Shown here one piece after another: positions 30,490 through 41,756 of a stretch of DNA of 64,000 nt (the first letter of the stretch is position 1; every line of letters begins with the position of its first letter). The notes under the pieces were generated by a model. It searched no databases, was not told the DNA's origin, and saw only the letters and a program-made list of their open reading frames with translations. The position numbers and the translations under genes were made by a program. This stretch comes from Petaurus breviceps papuanus (Eukaryota > Chordata > Mammalia > Diprotodontia > Petauridae): positions 18,942,147 through 19,006,146 of the forward strand of contig JAMXIF010001195.1 in the NCBI GenBank assembly GCA_028583685.1, given 5' to 3'.

Positions 30490-32635
30490 CCAAACCAACC
30501 ACTTCTAGACTCCTTAACTCTCTACCGTCTGGCTTCCTGCCTCATCAATCAACCAAAATGGTTTTCTTGAATCTCTTAATTGCCAAGCCCAATGACCTTT
30601 CCTTAGTCCTCATCATTCTGCATTTCTCTATAGCCTTTGCTACTATTGATCATCCTTTTCTCCTTGCTATTCTCTTCTCTCTAGGTTTTTGTGACACCGT
30701 TCTCTTCTGTCTGATACTTCTTCCTTACCTTGTGTCTCCTTTGCTGGCTCTTCATCTATACCATGTCCACTAACCATGGGTATCCCTCAAGGTTCTTTCC
30801 TGAACCCTCTCCTCTTTTCCCTCTACCCTTTTTAATATGGTAATCTCACCAGTTCCCATGGTTTCAGTTATAATCTCTATTCAGATAAATCCCAGGTCTA
30901 CTTGTCCAGCTTCTCCAACTGCCTTTTAGACATTTTGAACTGGATGTTCCATAAACATCTTAAACCCAAAATGTCGAAAAATTAGCTCATTGTTTTTCCT
31001 CTAAACCTCTTCCCTCCTAACTTATTTCTTACTGTGGCAGGTGCTACCATCTTTCCAGTCAGATTGTGAATTGATAATCACTGGGGGCAAGCACACACAG
31101 TTCTTTGTGTACTTGCTAGGGAAGACTATAATGGTAGCAGGAAACAGTCTGTAATCAGACTTTAATAAGCACAGAGGGTATAGGGGCAAACAGAAAGCAG
31201 AGAGACAAGGGTACAGAAGCAGGCAGCATCAGTATAGGGGGTGGAAGGGAGAAGGAAGGCAGGCCATGTGAGCAAGAGTTTGGGGAGGGGAAGCAGTAGA
31301 GAACATCACTCACATAATTATGGATTAAAGTTGGGAACGCTGGATAGCATAGACTCTAGTCTAGGGAGATGGAAAAGGGCTTGGAGGACAAGAGTTTGAA
31401 TCTTATTTTATAGGGTTTGGGGTGAGGAACAGCCTAACTCTTCTCTGTGCCACCCTGGCTACATTACCATCCAAAACTGATATATCCTATTAACTGTTTA
31501 ATGAGCAGAATTTAATTATGCAATATCCTATTACCTCCTATTAACATAATCCAGATTATTAATGTATCCAATCCAAGTTCATTAGCATATCCAAATCATT
31601 TCAAAATTGTCAGTAAAACTTTAACGTTAACATGTCCACATCAACTGAAAATGATCAGAATCATTTGGTGATGCGCTGATCAGTCTTCTGGAACTTTTCG
31701 GGGATTCACATCTCATAGGAGCCAAAGGTCCTGATAACCAAGCCTAGAGAGCTTCCCCTGATTTAGCATATATTATCAGGGTGTAATTTTTGGTTACTAC
31801 ATGATCTAATTTGTAAATTAAGCCCCTCTCACCTTTAGTTTCCCAGGCGTCCTTCAAGGCTTTGAACTTTGGGGCAGGTTGTTCCTGGTTTCTAGGTTTT
31901 CCTTTGCCATCCTGTTTCCTGCTATTGCCATTTTAGAGTGGCTACTTCGAAACTTTCTCCCTATACTGACTGATCAGGGTGGTCAGCGGGACCAGAACAA
32001 GACACAATTTTAACACATCCTGGCTCCGGTATCATCCTCCATTCTTCATCTCTCTCACCCCTGTATCCAGTTACTTGTCAAGTCCTGTCATTTCTGTCTT
32101 TCTACCACTTCTCACCTATACACACTTCTCTTTTTGACATCACCACCACCCTGGTCCAGAACTTCAAAACCTTACAGCTGCCCTATTGCAGTTGTTTGAT
32201 GATTGGTCCCCTGCCTCAAATATTTCCCCTTTCCATCTCATCCTCCACTCAGTTCTCCAATCGATCTTCCTAAATCATGGGTTTATCATGTCACACCCCT
32301 CTACCCATTCAATCAACTCCAATGGCTCCCTATTGCCTCCAGGATAAAATATTAAATTCTCTGTTTGGCTTTTAAAGTCCTCTGTAGCCTGGCTCTTCCT
32401 ACCTTCTTCATTGTCTTTTGCCTTCACTGGGTTGATTTATCTCCAATTTACCTGGTATGGATCTTTTTTTTTTTCACATAGTTCTTTGCATGTTGTATCC
32501 CCCATTAGCCTGTAAGGTGCTTGACAGCAGAGACTATCTTCTCCATTTCTTCGTATGCCCAGGTCTTAGGACAGTACCTAACACATAGTAGTCACTTAAA
32601 TGCTAGTTGATTGACTCAGACCACTTGTACCTCCT
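30490..32635 (+). mobile_element. L2-type LINE 3' region, split by a solo LTR
   Basis: The first part (30490-31064) includes CCCATGGTTTCAGTTATAAT, CAACTGCCTTTTAGACATTT and CTTAAACCCAAAATGTCGAA. The second part (32016-32635) includes TCCAATGGCTCCCTATTGCC, CTCCAGGATAAAATATTAAA and the L2 terminus ACAGTACCTAACACATAGTA. The two parts are colinear. The 950 bp between them are a later insertion. Confidence 0.7.
31065..32015 (-). mobile_element. Solo LTR (endogenous retrovirus fossil), antisense, in an L2
   Basis: About 950 bp lie between two colinear L2 halves. Read on the minus strand it starts TGTTAAAATTGTGTC, has a TATA-like CCCTATAAAATAAG (near 31410) and an ATTAAA signal (near 31165), and ends near 31065. 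That spacing of U3, R and U5 is LTR-like. There are no internal genes, so it is a solo LTR. The target-site duplication is not clear. Confidence 0.6.
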
Positions 32636-32825
32636 CTCTCCATTCACATGGCCACCACCCCAGTTCAAGCCTTCATCACCTCTCACCTGGAGTAATACCA
32701 TAGCCTCCTAATTGGACTCCCATCTTCTCCCTTTTCTAGTCCATCTCACTGTGTCACTTCCCTGCTAGAAAAAGTTTCAGTGGCTTCTTATGGCTTACTT
32801 ATAAAGTACAAACTTCTCAGGTTTC

Positions 32826-33180
32826 TGCTTAAAGAACAGCTTTGAGCAACTAAGTCATTTTGACTATTACAGGTATCTAAATGAACCATAAAGGACCAAT
32901 AAAGGAAAATTCTATTTGACTACAGAAAAAGAACTGATAAATAAAAGTATGTATAGAATGATTTTACATATATACATATTTGTGTTTAATGGTAGCCATC
33001 TCTAGGGTGGGGGAAAAGGGAAGAAAAAAAGTTCTATAACAACTTTAAAATATATTTAAAAGTAAGAAGAAAGTGTATTTAACAGGTTTGTAGTTTCATG
33101 TTCAATCATCTTTTTTTCTACTATTCTTTGTTATGGAAATGCTTGTTTTATTTCTTGATAAATAAATAAAATTTACAAAA
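32826..33180 (+). mobile_element. L1 3' UTR fragment
   Basis: GAGCAACTAAGTCATTTTGA, AATGGTAGCCATCTCTAGGG, GTTTCATGTTCAATCATC and an A-rich end match the fragment at 6010-6535. They belong to one L1 subfamily. Confidence 0.8.
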
Positions 33181-33461
33181 ACTTAATTCCAGTATTTCCT
33201 TTCCTTTCCAATATTATTTTTACATCATTATCCTTCTTAAACTCTTAAATTATAGAAAAACTGACCTATCTTTCAGTCTCCTGTATCCAGACCTTTGCAT
33301 AGGCTGACCTCATATCTGTAATTCACTTTCTCTCATCTCTACTTTTTAGAACCCCCAACTTTCTTCTAAGGTCTCTTCAGGTATTATTACCCCAAGAATT
33401 CTCTTCTGATCCCCTAGAAATTGGTAGGGTTTTCCCCATCCTCCTAAAGAAATCATGTATA

Positions 33462-33619
33462 GTGGGATGGCTAGGTGGCACAGTGAATAGAGCACCAGCC
33501 CTGGAGTCAGGAGGATCTGAGTTCAAATCCTGCCTCAGACACTTAACACTTACTAGCCATGTGACCTTAGGCAATTCACTTAACCCAATTGCCCCTCTAA
33601 AAAAAAGAAAAAAAAAAGA
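33462..33619 (+). mobile_element. WSINE-type SINE, sense, perfect 14-bp TSD
   Basis: GGATGGCTAGGTGGCACAGT (A-box region), GAGTTCAAATCCTGCC (B-box), GACACTTAACACTTACTAGC, ACTTAACCCAATTGCC and an A-rich tail are all present. AGAAATCATGTATA is repeated exactly at 33448-33461 and 33620-33633. Confidence 0.95.
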
Positions 33620-34056
33620 AGAAATCATGTATAAGCTTATTTAATCATATGTTCTTCCTCCCTTGGAGAATGTAAGCTCCTTATGGATGTTGTATTTTGT
33701 TTTTGTTTTTGTCTTTGTACCTCCAGAGCCAAATACATAGGGTAGCTATTTAATAAATGCTTGTTAAAAGTGGAGCAAAGCAACTTCACTAATCCTATAG
33801 TTTAGCAGCATGACAGTGAGTTGAGTATGGGAAATAGGGATGAAAACTCCACTTAAGTCCTGCTTCTTTCCCTAACTAATTAAGTCTAACTAACTAATTA
33901 AAAGGCCTCAGAATACTCTGAAGGTGCTGAGGGAGCAACTATAGGCTGATCATGTCATCTCTTTGAGGTTCGGTATTTCCATCTGTTGTGTGGTAATAAA
34001 TGCTTCTACTAATCACTTCGGAGGTAGGCGTCAAGCTTGGGTCAAAAAGTTTTGTG

Positions 34057-34217
34057 TAAAGTGCTATACAGATATATACAACATATATTTTTACATCAGT
34101 ATGGCTCTGTAAGTCATAAAGTACTATGCAAATATGAAACTGACATATTTTACATGAATATGATGGTAAATTATAAAGTACTATATAGATATGGAACTAG
34201 CATGTATTTTTACATTT
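34057..34217 (+). repeat. Minisatellite, about three units of 56-60 bp
   Basis: Units begin TAAAGTGCTATACAGATAT (34057), TAAAGTACTATGCAAATAT (34117) and TAAAGTACTATATAGATAT (34173). Each contains a TTTACAT block. The unit resembles a MIR tail that has been multiplied. Confidence 0.85.
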
Positions 34218-34219
34218 CA

Positions 34220-34745
34220 TAAAATTCCCAACAAGTAGCCCATGACCGCCTTAAGCCAACTATCTTCTAGTTGCTTATATCACAAATTTAAAAGTTACAC
34301 TGAAGTTTGCCAAACAAAAAGTCTTTCCTTAGCACTCAGAGAGATGCTATTGCAAGGGTAACAAATGATCTGGGTCTTTCAGTGACAAGTCATTTAGTTG
34401 GACCCATTAACACCATGTGATAATTCTCCCAATAGTCAATGACTTGCCAGACAGTATCAGAGCAATTTTAAAAGTACTTAATATCTCAGCAAGAGACCTC
34501 TGGGGCCTTTTAACTTCAATGGCATTTACATTAAGCTCACATTACATTTCAGCTTCCAATCTCATAGACCATACTTTGGCCTGTCAGAAGTTGGTAGTGA
34601 CAATGAACCTTGTCACTTGTGGTAGATCATGTGAACAGGGAAAGACTATTGTCTCTGATCCAAAAGAATAACTTTCTTGGCATGGAAAAAACACACCAGG
34701 ACACGAAGCCAATAATTTCTCCTTGGCATACTTAGCTGAATGCAA
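34220..34745. other. No gene recognised
   Basis: An 84-codon frame (34417-34671) has no recognisable domain. Confidence 0.4.
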
Positions 34746-34749
34746 TGGT

Positions 34750-35145
34750 GTGGTAAATAGACTCTTATTCTAGAAAGGAAGAGGCCTGGATTTTAATTCT
34801 GACTCAGTTAACTTACTACTGGTATGACCCTTAGACAGTTGTTTGGTCCTCAGTTTCATTATCTGCTAAAAAAAATTTTAGGGGTAGCTAGGTGGTACAG
34901 TGAATAGAGCACTGGCCCTGGAGTCAGGAGAACCTGAGTTCAAGTCTGGCCTCAGACACTTAACACTTACTAGATGTGTGACCTTGGGCAAATCATTTAA
35001 CCCCAATTGCCCTGCCCTCCCCCCTTCAAAAAGCAAAAATAAAAGATGGGTGTTATCTGTCACTTTACCGCATCTACAAAATGAAGTATTTGGGTTAGAT
35101 GTCGAAAGTCTCTTTAATCTCTAATATTCCATGATTTTTTTTTTA
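34750..35145 (+). repeat. MIR-class SINE with CR1-like tail, split by a SINE
   Basis: 34750-34870 has GACCCTTAGACAGTTGTTTG and CCTCAGTTTCATTATCTGC. 35062-35145 resumes with CATCTACAAAATGAAGTATT, GGGTTAGATGTCGAAAGTCT and ATATTCCATGAT. Confidence 0.75.
34881..35043 (+). mobile_element. WSINE-type SINE, sense
   Basis: GGGGTAGCTAGGTGGTACAG, CCTGGAGTCAGGAGAACCTG, GACACTTAACACTTACTAGA and TTTAACCCCAATTGCC are followed by an A-rich end. It is inserted in a MIR-class SINE. Confidence 0.92.
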
Positions 35146-35185
35146 TAGTCTCTATTTACTTAACTAAATGCCAAAGGTACACAAA

Positions 35186-35226
35186 TCTCTCTGTCTGTCT
35201 CTCCCTCCCTCCCTCCTTCCTCTCTA
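35186..35226 (+). repeat. CT-rich microsatellite
   Basis: CTCT, CTGT and CTCC units form an uninterrupted pyrimidine-rich tract. Confidence 0.9.
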
Positions 35227-35249
35227 TATTGTCATACTAAGAATGATAA

Positions 35250-35686
35250 TGTAAAAGCAAAAAAAAATTTATTAGGGTGACAGAAAAAATAAGTGAAAGA
35301 CTGGTGAGTTAAAACTTCTAATAGTAAGGGGGAGAACCTATATCATCTCTGTTAAGTGGGTTAGCTACGTGGGGAGCTCCTAGCAAGATGGGTTGAACTT
35401 GGGTAGAAGGCTCACTGAGCTGGGCCAGAGCCATACTTTTTATATGAAATTGATTTCTTTATCCAGAAAGCAGATCAGACATTGGATCTTGCACAACTGG
35501 TTTAATTTTGGGGTGTTTAAGGACAAATAAGGGAATTCTGAAATGTCTGAAGCTGAGAGACCTTCAGGTCAACATGTCTTTATAAACCATTCAATAGAAA
35601 TCCTACTCTGTTACAATCCCCTGCCTTAATCAACATCTCTAATAGGTTTCACTTCCCTAGGAGGGATTGTTGACAGGGTCCTAACA
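35250..35686 (-). mobile_element. Solo LTR (endogenous retrovirus fossil), antisense, ATAA TSD
   Basis: This 437-bp element, on the minus strand, begins TGTTAGGACCC and ends in ...TTTTACA. It has a TATA-like CATATAAAAAG (near 35440) and AATAAA (near 35268). ATAA at 35246-35249 and 35687-35690 is a 4-bp duplication. No internal genes remain, so this is a solo LTR left by recombination. A gammaretrovirus-like or class I origin is suggested by the 4-bp duplication only. Confidence 0.75.
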
Positions 35687-35784
35687 ATAACAGAGCTACA
35701 TACAAACAAAAAGCATTAGAGTTTTTCCCATCTCTGTGTTCATATCACTATGGTCTCAGAGATACATGGTGATAATGACACTCT

Positions 35785-35975
35785 CATTGTTTTTTGTCCT
35801 TTGTTCTTAAATAAGACCAACGGCATCATGAGCAGGATGTCTGGATTTGCACTTGGATTAGATTTAAGTGAGGCAGAATTTCACAAAATCATCAGCCTCG
35901 ATCTCTCCTCCAGTCAGTCATCAGAGTCCAGTGTCAAGACAAAGATCAAGACAATGGTCAATGACCCAGGATAAT
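35785..35975 (+). repeat. Unassigned marsupial repeat (family U), 5' part
   Basis: TTTTGTCCTTTGTTCTTAAA, AGATTTAAGTGAGGCAGAAT and ATCATCAGCCTCGATCTCTC match the start of the family seen at 43.0, 51.3 and 53.3 kb. Confidence 0.7.
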
Positions 35976-37300
35976 AACACTAAGTTTAATCAAAAGACAT
36001 TTGAGGTTCTGCCACATTCATAAGAATTTGTTGTGAAAAGGAGGAAGATAAATGTGTTTAAAAGCATCATCAAAACTTCAGATACTGGTCTTTATCATAG
36101 GTGCAAGGATAAAACTCACCAAGTTTTATGTGATCCCAGGGAAAGGTCAGAAAAATTAACAATGGAAAGGACAATCAAAAATTCTGTTTATTGAAAGGTA
36201 TCATAGCCATGTCCATGGTTTAACAAGTGGTGATATTTCCCATTCAAGAGAGCTACTGCCCAGTGGGAAAAGCGATCTAACAGGATCCTGTCATCACTTG
36301 GATAAATCCATCTTCTCAATTTGCCAGAAAGTTATTTTTACCTGTAACTGACTACACTATTTGGAAATGCTGGACAGCTCCTATTGAAGCAACTCTTTTA
36401 ACTAGGAAACAATAGAACTTGTCATATTAATTGGAAGCTTTTTGGTATACATATTTGATTTAATCTGCTAGTGGGGGAAGGCAACACAAAAGGGAGCTGA
36501 AAAAGTGTGTGTAGGGGAGAAGGAAAAGATAAATCCAAAGAGTTAGAAGTAAATACAAGAGAGAATTGAAGGAGTGAGTTTAGCTAGCCTTGACATTTGC
36601 TCAAAAGGGAGATTCCAGGAAGAATCAAAAGATTGGAGGGGAGGGCCAAAGTTGTGGAGAGAATTTCCAGGGTGAGAAACCTGCAGAAAAATGGAGATGC
36701 CACATGTCAAAACAAATGACCATTAATGGGATATTATTGAACAATTAGGAGCAACTGATATTTAGAGAAAGATGGTAGGACTTGTATGAACCTAGGTAGA
36801 GTGAAGAAGGAGAATAAATTCAATAAGGTAATTGAAGGCAATATAAAAAAATATAGAACTCAGATCAAATGCAATGATCAACAGTGGCTCCATATTTGGA
36901 ATTCATTTGGAATACAGACTTGGAATTCATTCCTTCCTCTTGGCAGAGGGAGGGTGCACTGAGGGTGCTATAATGAAAAGTTTCGTTTAATTCTTTATAT
37001 TTTCCATCATTATAGATGTGGGTACTTGAAGGAAGAATTATTGAGAAGTGACCATGGTGTAAAAAAGTTACAAAATACATTTGATGCCCCTCCCCCAAAT
37101 ACATGATTCAATAGCCTGACCTTCAGGGCTGTTTTGTAGGATATAACCTTGAGAATCGTATGTATACAATGTCAAAACACACACCTTACATACAAAATCA
37201 TACTTATAGTTATTTACAGTAGCATTTTATTTCTTATTAATTATTGGAGAACATAACTCTCTTCATCATAGCTATCATAGAGAATGTTCTCTCCCAAGAA
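35976..37300. other. No gene or repeat recognised
   Basis: About 1.3 kb is unidentified. A 79-codon minus-strand frame (36865-37104) has no domain. Confidence 0.4.
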
Positions 37301-37304
37301 GAGA

Positions 37305-38160
37305 TTAAGACCTAAAATTATATTGCAAAGCAGTAATCATCAAAACTATTTTGTACTGGTTTGAAAATAGACAAGTAGATCATTAAAACAATCTAAGGAG
37401 TAATAAAAAAAATCTGAAAAACTTGAGAATATAAAAATTCTTGGGAAAGAACTACCTATTTGACAAGAACTATTGATAAAACTAGAAAATAGTTTGTCAG
37501 AAATTAGGTTTAGGCTAATAATTTTCATTACATATTACAATAAGCTTAAAAGTGGTATGCTACTTGAGTATAAAAGGTCACTGTTAAAAAAATAGAATAG
37601 CAGATACCTTTCACAGCTATAGTAGGTGAGAGCCTTTCTAGTTGCTGAGTTGTTTCATTTATGTCTGACTCTTTATGACCCCATTTTTGGGTTTTCTTGA
37701 CAAAGATACTGGACTGGTTCAACATTTTCTTTCCTAGCTTATTTTACAGATAAAGAACTGGCATGAACAGGATTAAGTGGTTTGCCCAGAGTCACATAGC
37801 TACTAAGTGCCTGAGGCCAGATTTGAACTGAAGATTAGTCTTCCCAGCACCGAGCCTGGTGATCTATGCATTGTGTCCCAGCCTTCTTAGCCCAATAAAA
37901 GACAAGATCAATCACAAACACACACATGGGATAGCCAAATTCTATTACATACACTTGAAAAGCTTTTGCACAAACAATATCAATGCAGCTGGGATGAAAA
38001 GGGATTCTGTTGGGAGAAAAATCCTTTGCTTAAAATATTTCTGATAGTGGCCTGTTATCCAAGATATATAGGGTAGTACCACACGCGTAAAAGAGCGAAG
38101 GTCACTCCACACTGCAAACCTGGTCAAAGGATATGAAAAAAAGCTAAGAAAGAATCAAAA
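37305..38160 (+). mobile_element. Old L1 ORF2 fragment, split by a MAR1 SINE
   Basis: GCAAAGCAGTAATCATCAAA and GACAAGAACTATTGATAAAA (37305-37639), then TACACTTGAAAAGCTTTTGC and CTGGTCAAAGGATATGAAAA (37890-38160), are colinear with L1-a 3470-4060. Coding potential is lost. Confidence 0.85.
37640..37883 (-). repeat. MAR1-type CORE-SINE, antisense
   Basis: ATGTCTGACTCTTTATGACC, GACAAAGATACTGGACTGG, TTTGCCCAGAGTCACATAGC and GGCCAGATTTGAACTG are in order. It interrupts an L1. Confidence 0.88.
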
Positions 38161-38461
38161 ATGATCAATAACCAGGAGAAAAAATGCTCTCGATTATTTA
38201 TCCCTCTTTCTATTCTTTGCACAAGGAGGGCTCTCTCAGTTGGGATGTGTATAGGAATATATTCAGAAAACAAAGTGACACGAAAGCAAACAAGCCCCCC
38301 CCCCAATTGTTTTTTGAGAACGTTTCCCCGCGCATTCAAGTTGTCCTTAATAACCAACTTTGGATCTGTCATCCATTAATTTATCGAGACCTTTTTGGAG
38401 TCTTTTAATTTTCATCAACCTTGTCGGGATACTTTAAAGGCATAGCATGATCATGTCGACC

Positions 38462-39078
38462 TGTTAATGTGAAAAGATAGAAATGAATATTACCTCGGAT
38501 TTCTACTATATTGATTTTACAATGTAGTTGATTTTATGCTGTACTGATTTTTATAATTGAGTCAGCATCTGCCTGAATTCACCTTGCTCAGAAATGTAGT
38601 TTTTCCTTTGAGTTAGTTTAAAGATTTTGTTTAAAGGGAATGGTGTTGTCATCATGCAGTTAGACGTACCTATGAGACATCTGCTTGTTGTCTGCAAGCC
38701 CCAACCAGCTTAACCTGGTTCCATTCCCCACCAAAGAACATGTCATCTGTCCTTGTCTGTCCTTGTGCAATCAGGAGAATTTTGATCTCCCTCAAAGGGT
38801 CAGAAAACCTGATGGTATTGGTCCCATAGAAAACATTATAGAAGGCAAATGAATACCATAAAACAATTAATATTCCCAATTGTTGGGGGATGGGCAGGTG
38901 GCATGGGATCAGCCACACCTGAATCCCAACCCACTTTTCCTATAACCAATTTTAAGGTTCTAAAACTACCAAGACTACTCTCCTTTCCTGAGTGTCAATA
39001 AAGAGGAACCCTAGCCTCACTCCTTTCTTACTAGGGTCACAGGCCTTACTGAGGTGGCCAGTCCAACCCATTTTAACA
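38462..39078 (+). mobile_element. Possible solo LTR (fossil), sense
   Basis: The segment can be read from TGTTAATG to TTTTAACA. It has CCTATAACCAAT near 38940 and AATAAA near 38998, followed by an 80-bp U5-like end. I find no target-site duplication and no related copy in the window. The call is therefore weak. Confidence 0.35.
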
Positions 39079-39363
39079 ATTATATGTGTCACCGTTAATA
39101 AACTGCATGTACTAGGAGTCTGTATTTCATATTATGTTTATTGTATTTACTCACCACACATCAGAAGATTCTTCTCTATAGCAAATACTTTCAATATTCT
39201 CTGCATTTGACCCTCATTCCTGAATTCTAATGTTCACCCAAACTTGACCTATTCACTGTTCCTATGCACAAGCTTTGTACAAGACAATCCATATTCTTTC
39301 CTTGTAACTTTGCATAGGTAATCCTCCAGGTTTAGAATGCAATTATGTTATTATTATTATGCA

Positions 39364-39945
39364 AGTTATATTTGCACTATATTATAGTCTATTAAGTGTG
39401 CAATAGTATGTGTCTACAAAAACATACATACTTTAATTAAAAATACTTTATTGCTAAAAAATGCTAACCATCATCTGAGCTATCAGAGAGTCATAATCTC
39501 TTTGCTGTTGAAGGGTCTTGCTTTGATGTTGATGGATGCTGATTGATCAGGGCATGGTAGTTACCAAAGGTTGGGGTGACTGTGGCAATTTCTTAAAATA
39601 AGACAACAATGAACTTTGTCATATAAATTGACTCTTCCTTTCACTTGAACTCTTAGTAATTCGCCTCATTTCAATATTGTTCTATCTCAGGGAATAGGGA
39701 AACCTGGGGATAGGGTTGAGGGAACAGCTGGTTGATGGACCAGTCAGAACACATACAATATTTATTAATTAAGTTCTCTATCTTATATTGTGAGAATTAC
39801 CCATATGTCACAGAGGGACATGTTATGAGCACTTTGTGTTGGAAAAATGGCACTGAAAGAGTTGCTCAATGCAGGGTTGCCACAAATCTTCAATTTATAA
39901 AAAATGCAATATCTATGAAGTGCAATAAAATGAGATATGCGTGTA
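39364..39945 (-). mobile_element. Tigger1-like (pogo) element, internally deleted
   Basis: TAGTCTATTAAGTGTGCAAT, AAAAATACTTTATTGCTAAA, ATGCTAACCATCATCTGAGC and GGTTGGGGTGACTGTGGCAA match one end of mammalian Tigger1 as I remember it. TTCAATTTATAAAAAATGCA and CAATAAAATGAGATATGCGT match the other. The transposase would be on the minus strand but most of it is deleted between about 39600 and 39640. About 580 bp of an originally roughly 2.4-kb element remain. Confidence 0.8.
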
Positions 39946-39947
39946 TC

Positions 39948-40155
39948 AGGTGTGATGGACAGAGCACCTGACCTGGAGTCCAGAAAACTTGGATTTGGTT
40001 CCCTCCTCTGATGTTAGCTATGAGAACCAAGCAAGTCATTTAACTTCTCAGGGACCTAGTTTCCTCACCTATTGAAAGTGGGGGGGGGGGGCTGGACTTG
40101 ATGAGCACATAGGTCATTTAAACCTCTAGATGGATTATTTTGTGATCCTATGAAT
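39948..40155 (+). repeat. MIR-class SINE with CR1-like tail
   Basis: GACCTGGAGTCCAGAAAACT, AAGTCATTTAACTTCTCAGG, a G-run at 40079-40090 and CTGGACTTGATGAGCACATA are in sense order. Confidence 0.75.
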
Positions 40156-40324
40156 TTCCATCATAATGGGCCATTATCATCAGCTTCTGTAATATGTGGT
40201 TCTATACTTTTCAATGATTTTGCCACAGAACTTGAAAAAATTTCTATTTGTTTTAGGGGAAAATTAAAATTTAACAACAGAAATAGCAATACTCATACCC
40301 TTAGAGAGGTATTGGAAATAGCCC

Positions 40325-40545
40325 TAAAAATAATAACCAGCATTTATCCAGAACTTTGAGAATATTGTCTTTTTATACAACCCTGGGTGGTCAGAGCTAT
40401 TATTGTCCCCATTTTACAAATGAAGAAACTTAGGCAGATAATTGAGTCCAGGGTCATGCAGCTAATAAGTGTCCAAGGCTGGATTTGAACACATCTCTTA
40501 TTTACTCCAGATCCAAAACTATGTACTGTACCAACAAGCTGCCTA
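40325..40545 (-). repeat. MIR-class SINE, antisense
   Basis: TTGTCCCCATTTTACAAATG, GGTCATGCAGCTAATAAGTG and CAAGGCTGGATTTGAACACA are in antisense order. Confidence 0.8.
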
Positions 40546-40565
40546 ATAAAACAAATGCCAAGCCA

Positions 40566-40690
40566 TCCTTAGCACCAACATCTATCACCAACTGCCATTA
40601 TTTTCTTTTACCTTCCAGACAAGCTCAGTGTTCTTAATATTTTTATGTATGTTTTAGCCCTGATTAATTCCTACCATCCAGACAGCATAT
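40566..40690 (+). repeat. Direct duplication, copy A (partner 41757-41884)
   Basis: TAGCACCAACATCTATCACC, CAAGCTCAGTGTTCTTAATA and ATTCCTACCATCCAGACAGC recur 1.2 kb downstream in the same orientation at roughly 88% identity. Copy A starts right after a MIR end and is followed by another MIR piece (40693-40795). I cannot assign the unit to a known family. Confidence 0.85.
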
Positions 40691-40692
40691 CA

Positions 40693-40795
40693 CTGAGTCT
40701 AAGTTTTATTATCTATAAAATGAGGATAAGAATACTTATCTATCCCTGTAAGGTCATTGGGAAAATAAACCCTCACTAATCATGAGCTATATTAT
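40693..40795 (+). repeat. MIR 3' fragment
   Basis: TCTATAAAATGAGGATAAGA and GTCATTGGGAAAATAAACCC follow the sense MIR 3' part. Confidence 0.55.
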
Positions 40796-41164
40796 TATAC
40801 TCTTCCCTACTCTTTTAAAAAGAGGATTCTGGAACTCTCTTTTAAAGACTAGAGACAAAGACAAGAAGCCCGATATAAGCTGGATCCAACAAAAGCAGTG
40901 AAATCACTAATATGACTTGCCTTGACATTTTAAGGGCCAAACATCAAGGCTAAGACATGGAAGAGAGCTTAAGATAAACAGTTTATCTTGTGTTCTGGAG
41001 GAAGAAGCATCTTTAAGGTGACAGGAAAAAAAAAACTAGAGTAAGGGACAAGATGACTGCATTAGCTCTTCTGAGTGGACTTACCATTAGACATGCTCTT
41101 GCAGGGTACTACAAAGAGGGGATGGAGTCCTTGTATCCTTGATCAAATAGGTCTGATTTTGACA

Positions 41165-41410
41165 GAAAGTAATAATAATCTCTGGCCTGCATACAGCATT
41201 TTAAAGTTTGCAAAGCACTTTATAAATATCATTTCATTTTATCCTCATAACCACCTTGGGAGGTAGACATTATTATTATCATCATTTTACTGATGAGGAA
41301 ACTGGTACAAGAAATAACTTGTCCATGGATGAAAAGATTCTGCAACAAGATTTAAACTCAGATCTTCTTGACTATGGGTTTAGCACTTTAGTATCTTCAT
41401 GATCTATCTT
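41165..41410 (-). repeat. MIR-class SINE, antisense
   Basis: AAAGTTTGCAAAGCACTTTA, CTTGGGAGGTAGACATTATT and TTTAAACTCAGATCTTCTTG are in antisense order. Confidence 0.8.
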
Positions 41411-41756
41411 CAGGGTGTTTGTTGGGGATGATGAAAGAGTGTAATCATAGTGGTCAAGTGACCCACAGTGCAATAATGGCACAGGACATGCTGGTCACAT
41501 TGAAGTTTCAAGATTATCTTTGGTTTTGTGTCCCTTGTCATATATAGTGTATTCCCAAGAGTCTGTGAAGATCCAGAGTAATTTTCTTTCATTGTTCCTG
41601 GCCCAACATAAATCAATATAATGGAAAATGGAAAAAAGATGAAGTTATATTCCACATTCAGCCTGGATCTGCCTATCACGTCATATGGGCTGATCGCAAT
41701 TCACCTCCATCCACCCCAGAGAAGGATGGATGCCTTGAAGAAGGCACCAGGAGCTG

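Larger units (their letters stand above)
32638..33775 (+). mobile_element. Second L2 3' region, split by an L1 tail and a SINE
   Basis: Pieces 32638-32825 (AATACCATAGCCTCCTAATT), 33181-33447 (TAAGGTCTCTTCAGGTATTA) and 33634-33775 (GGAGAATGTAAGCTCCTTAT, TTTAATAAATGCTTGTTAAA) are colinear with L2. An L1 3' UTR and a SINE separate them. Confidence 0.7.
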
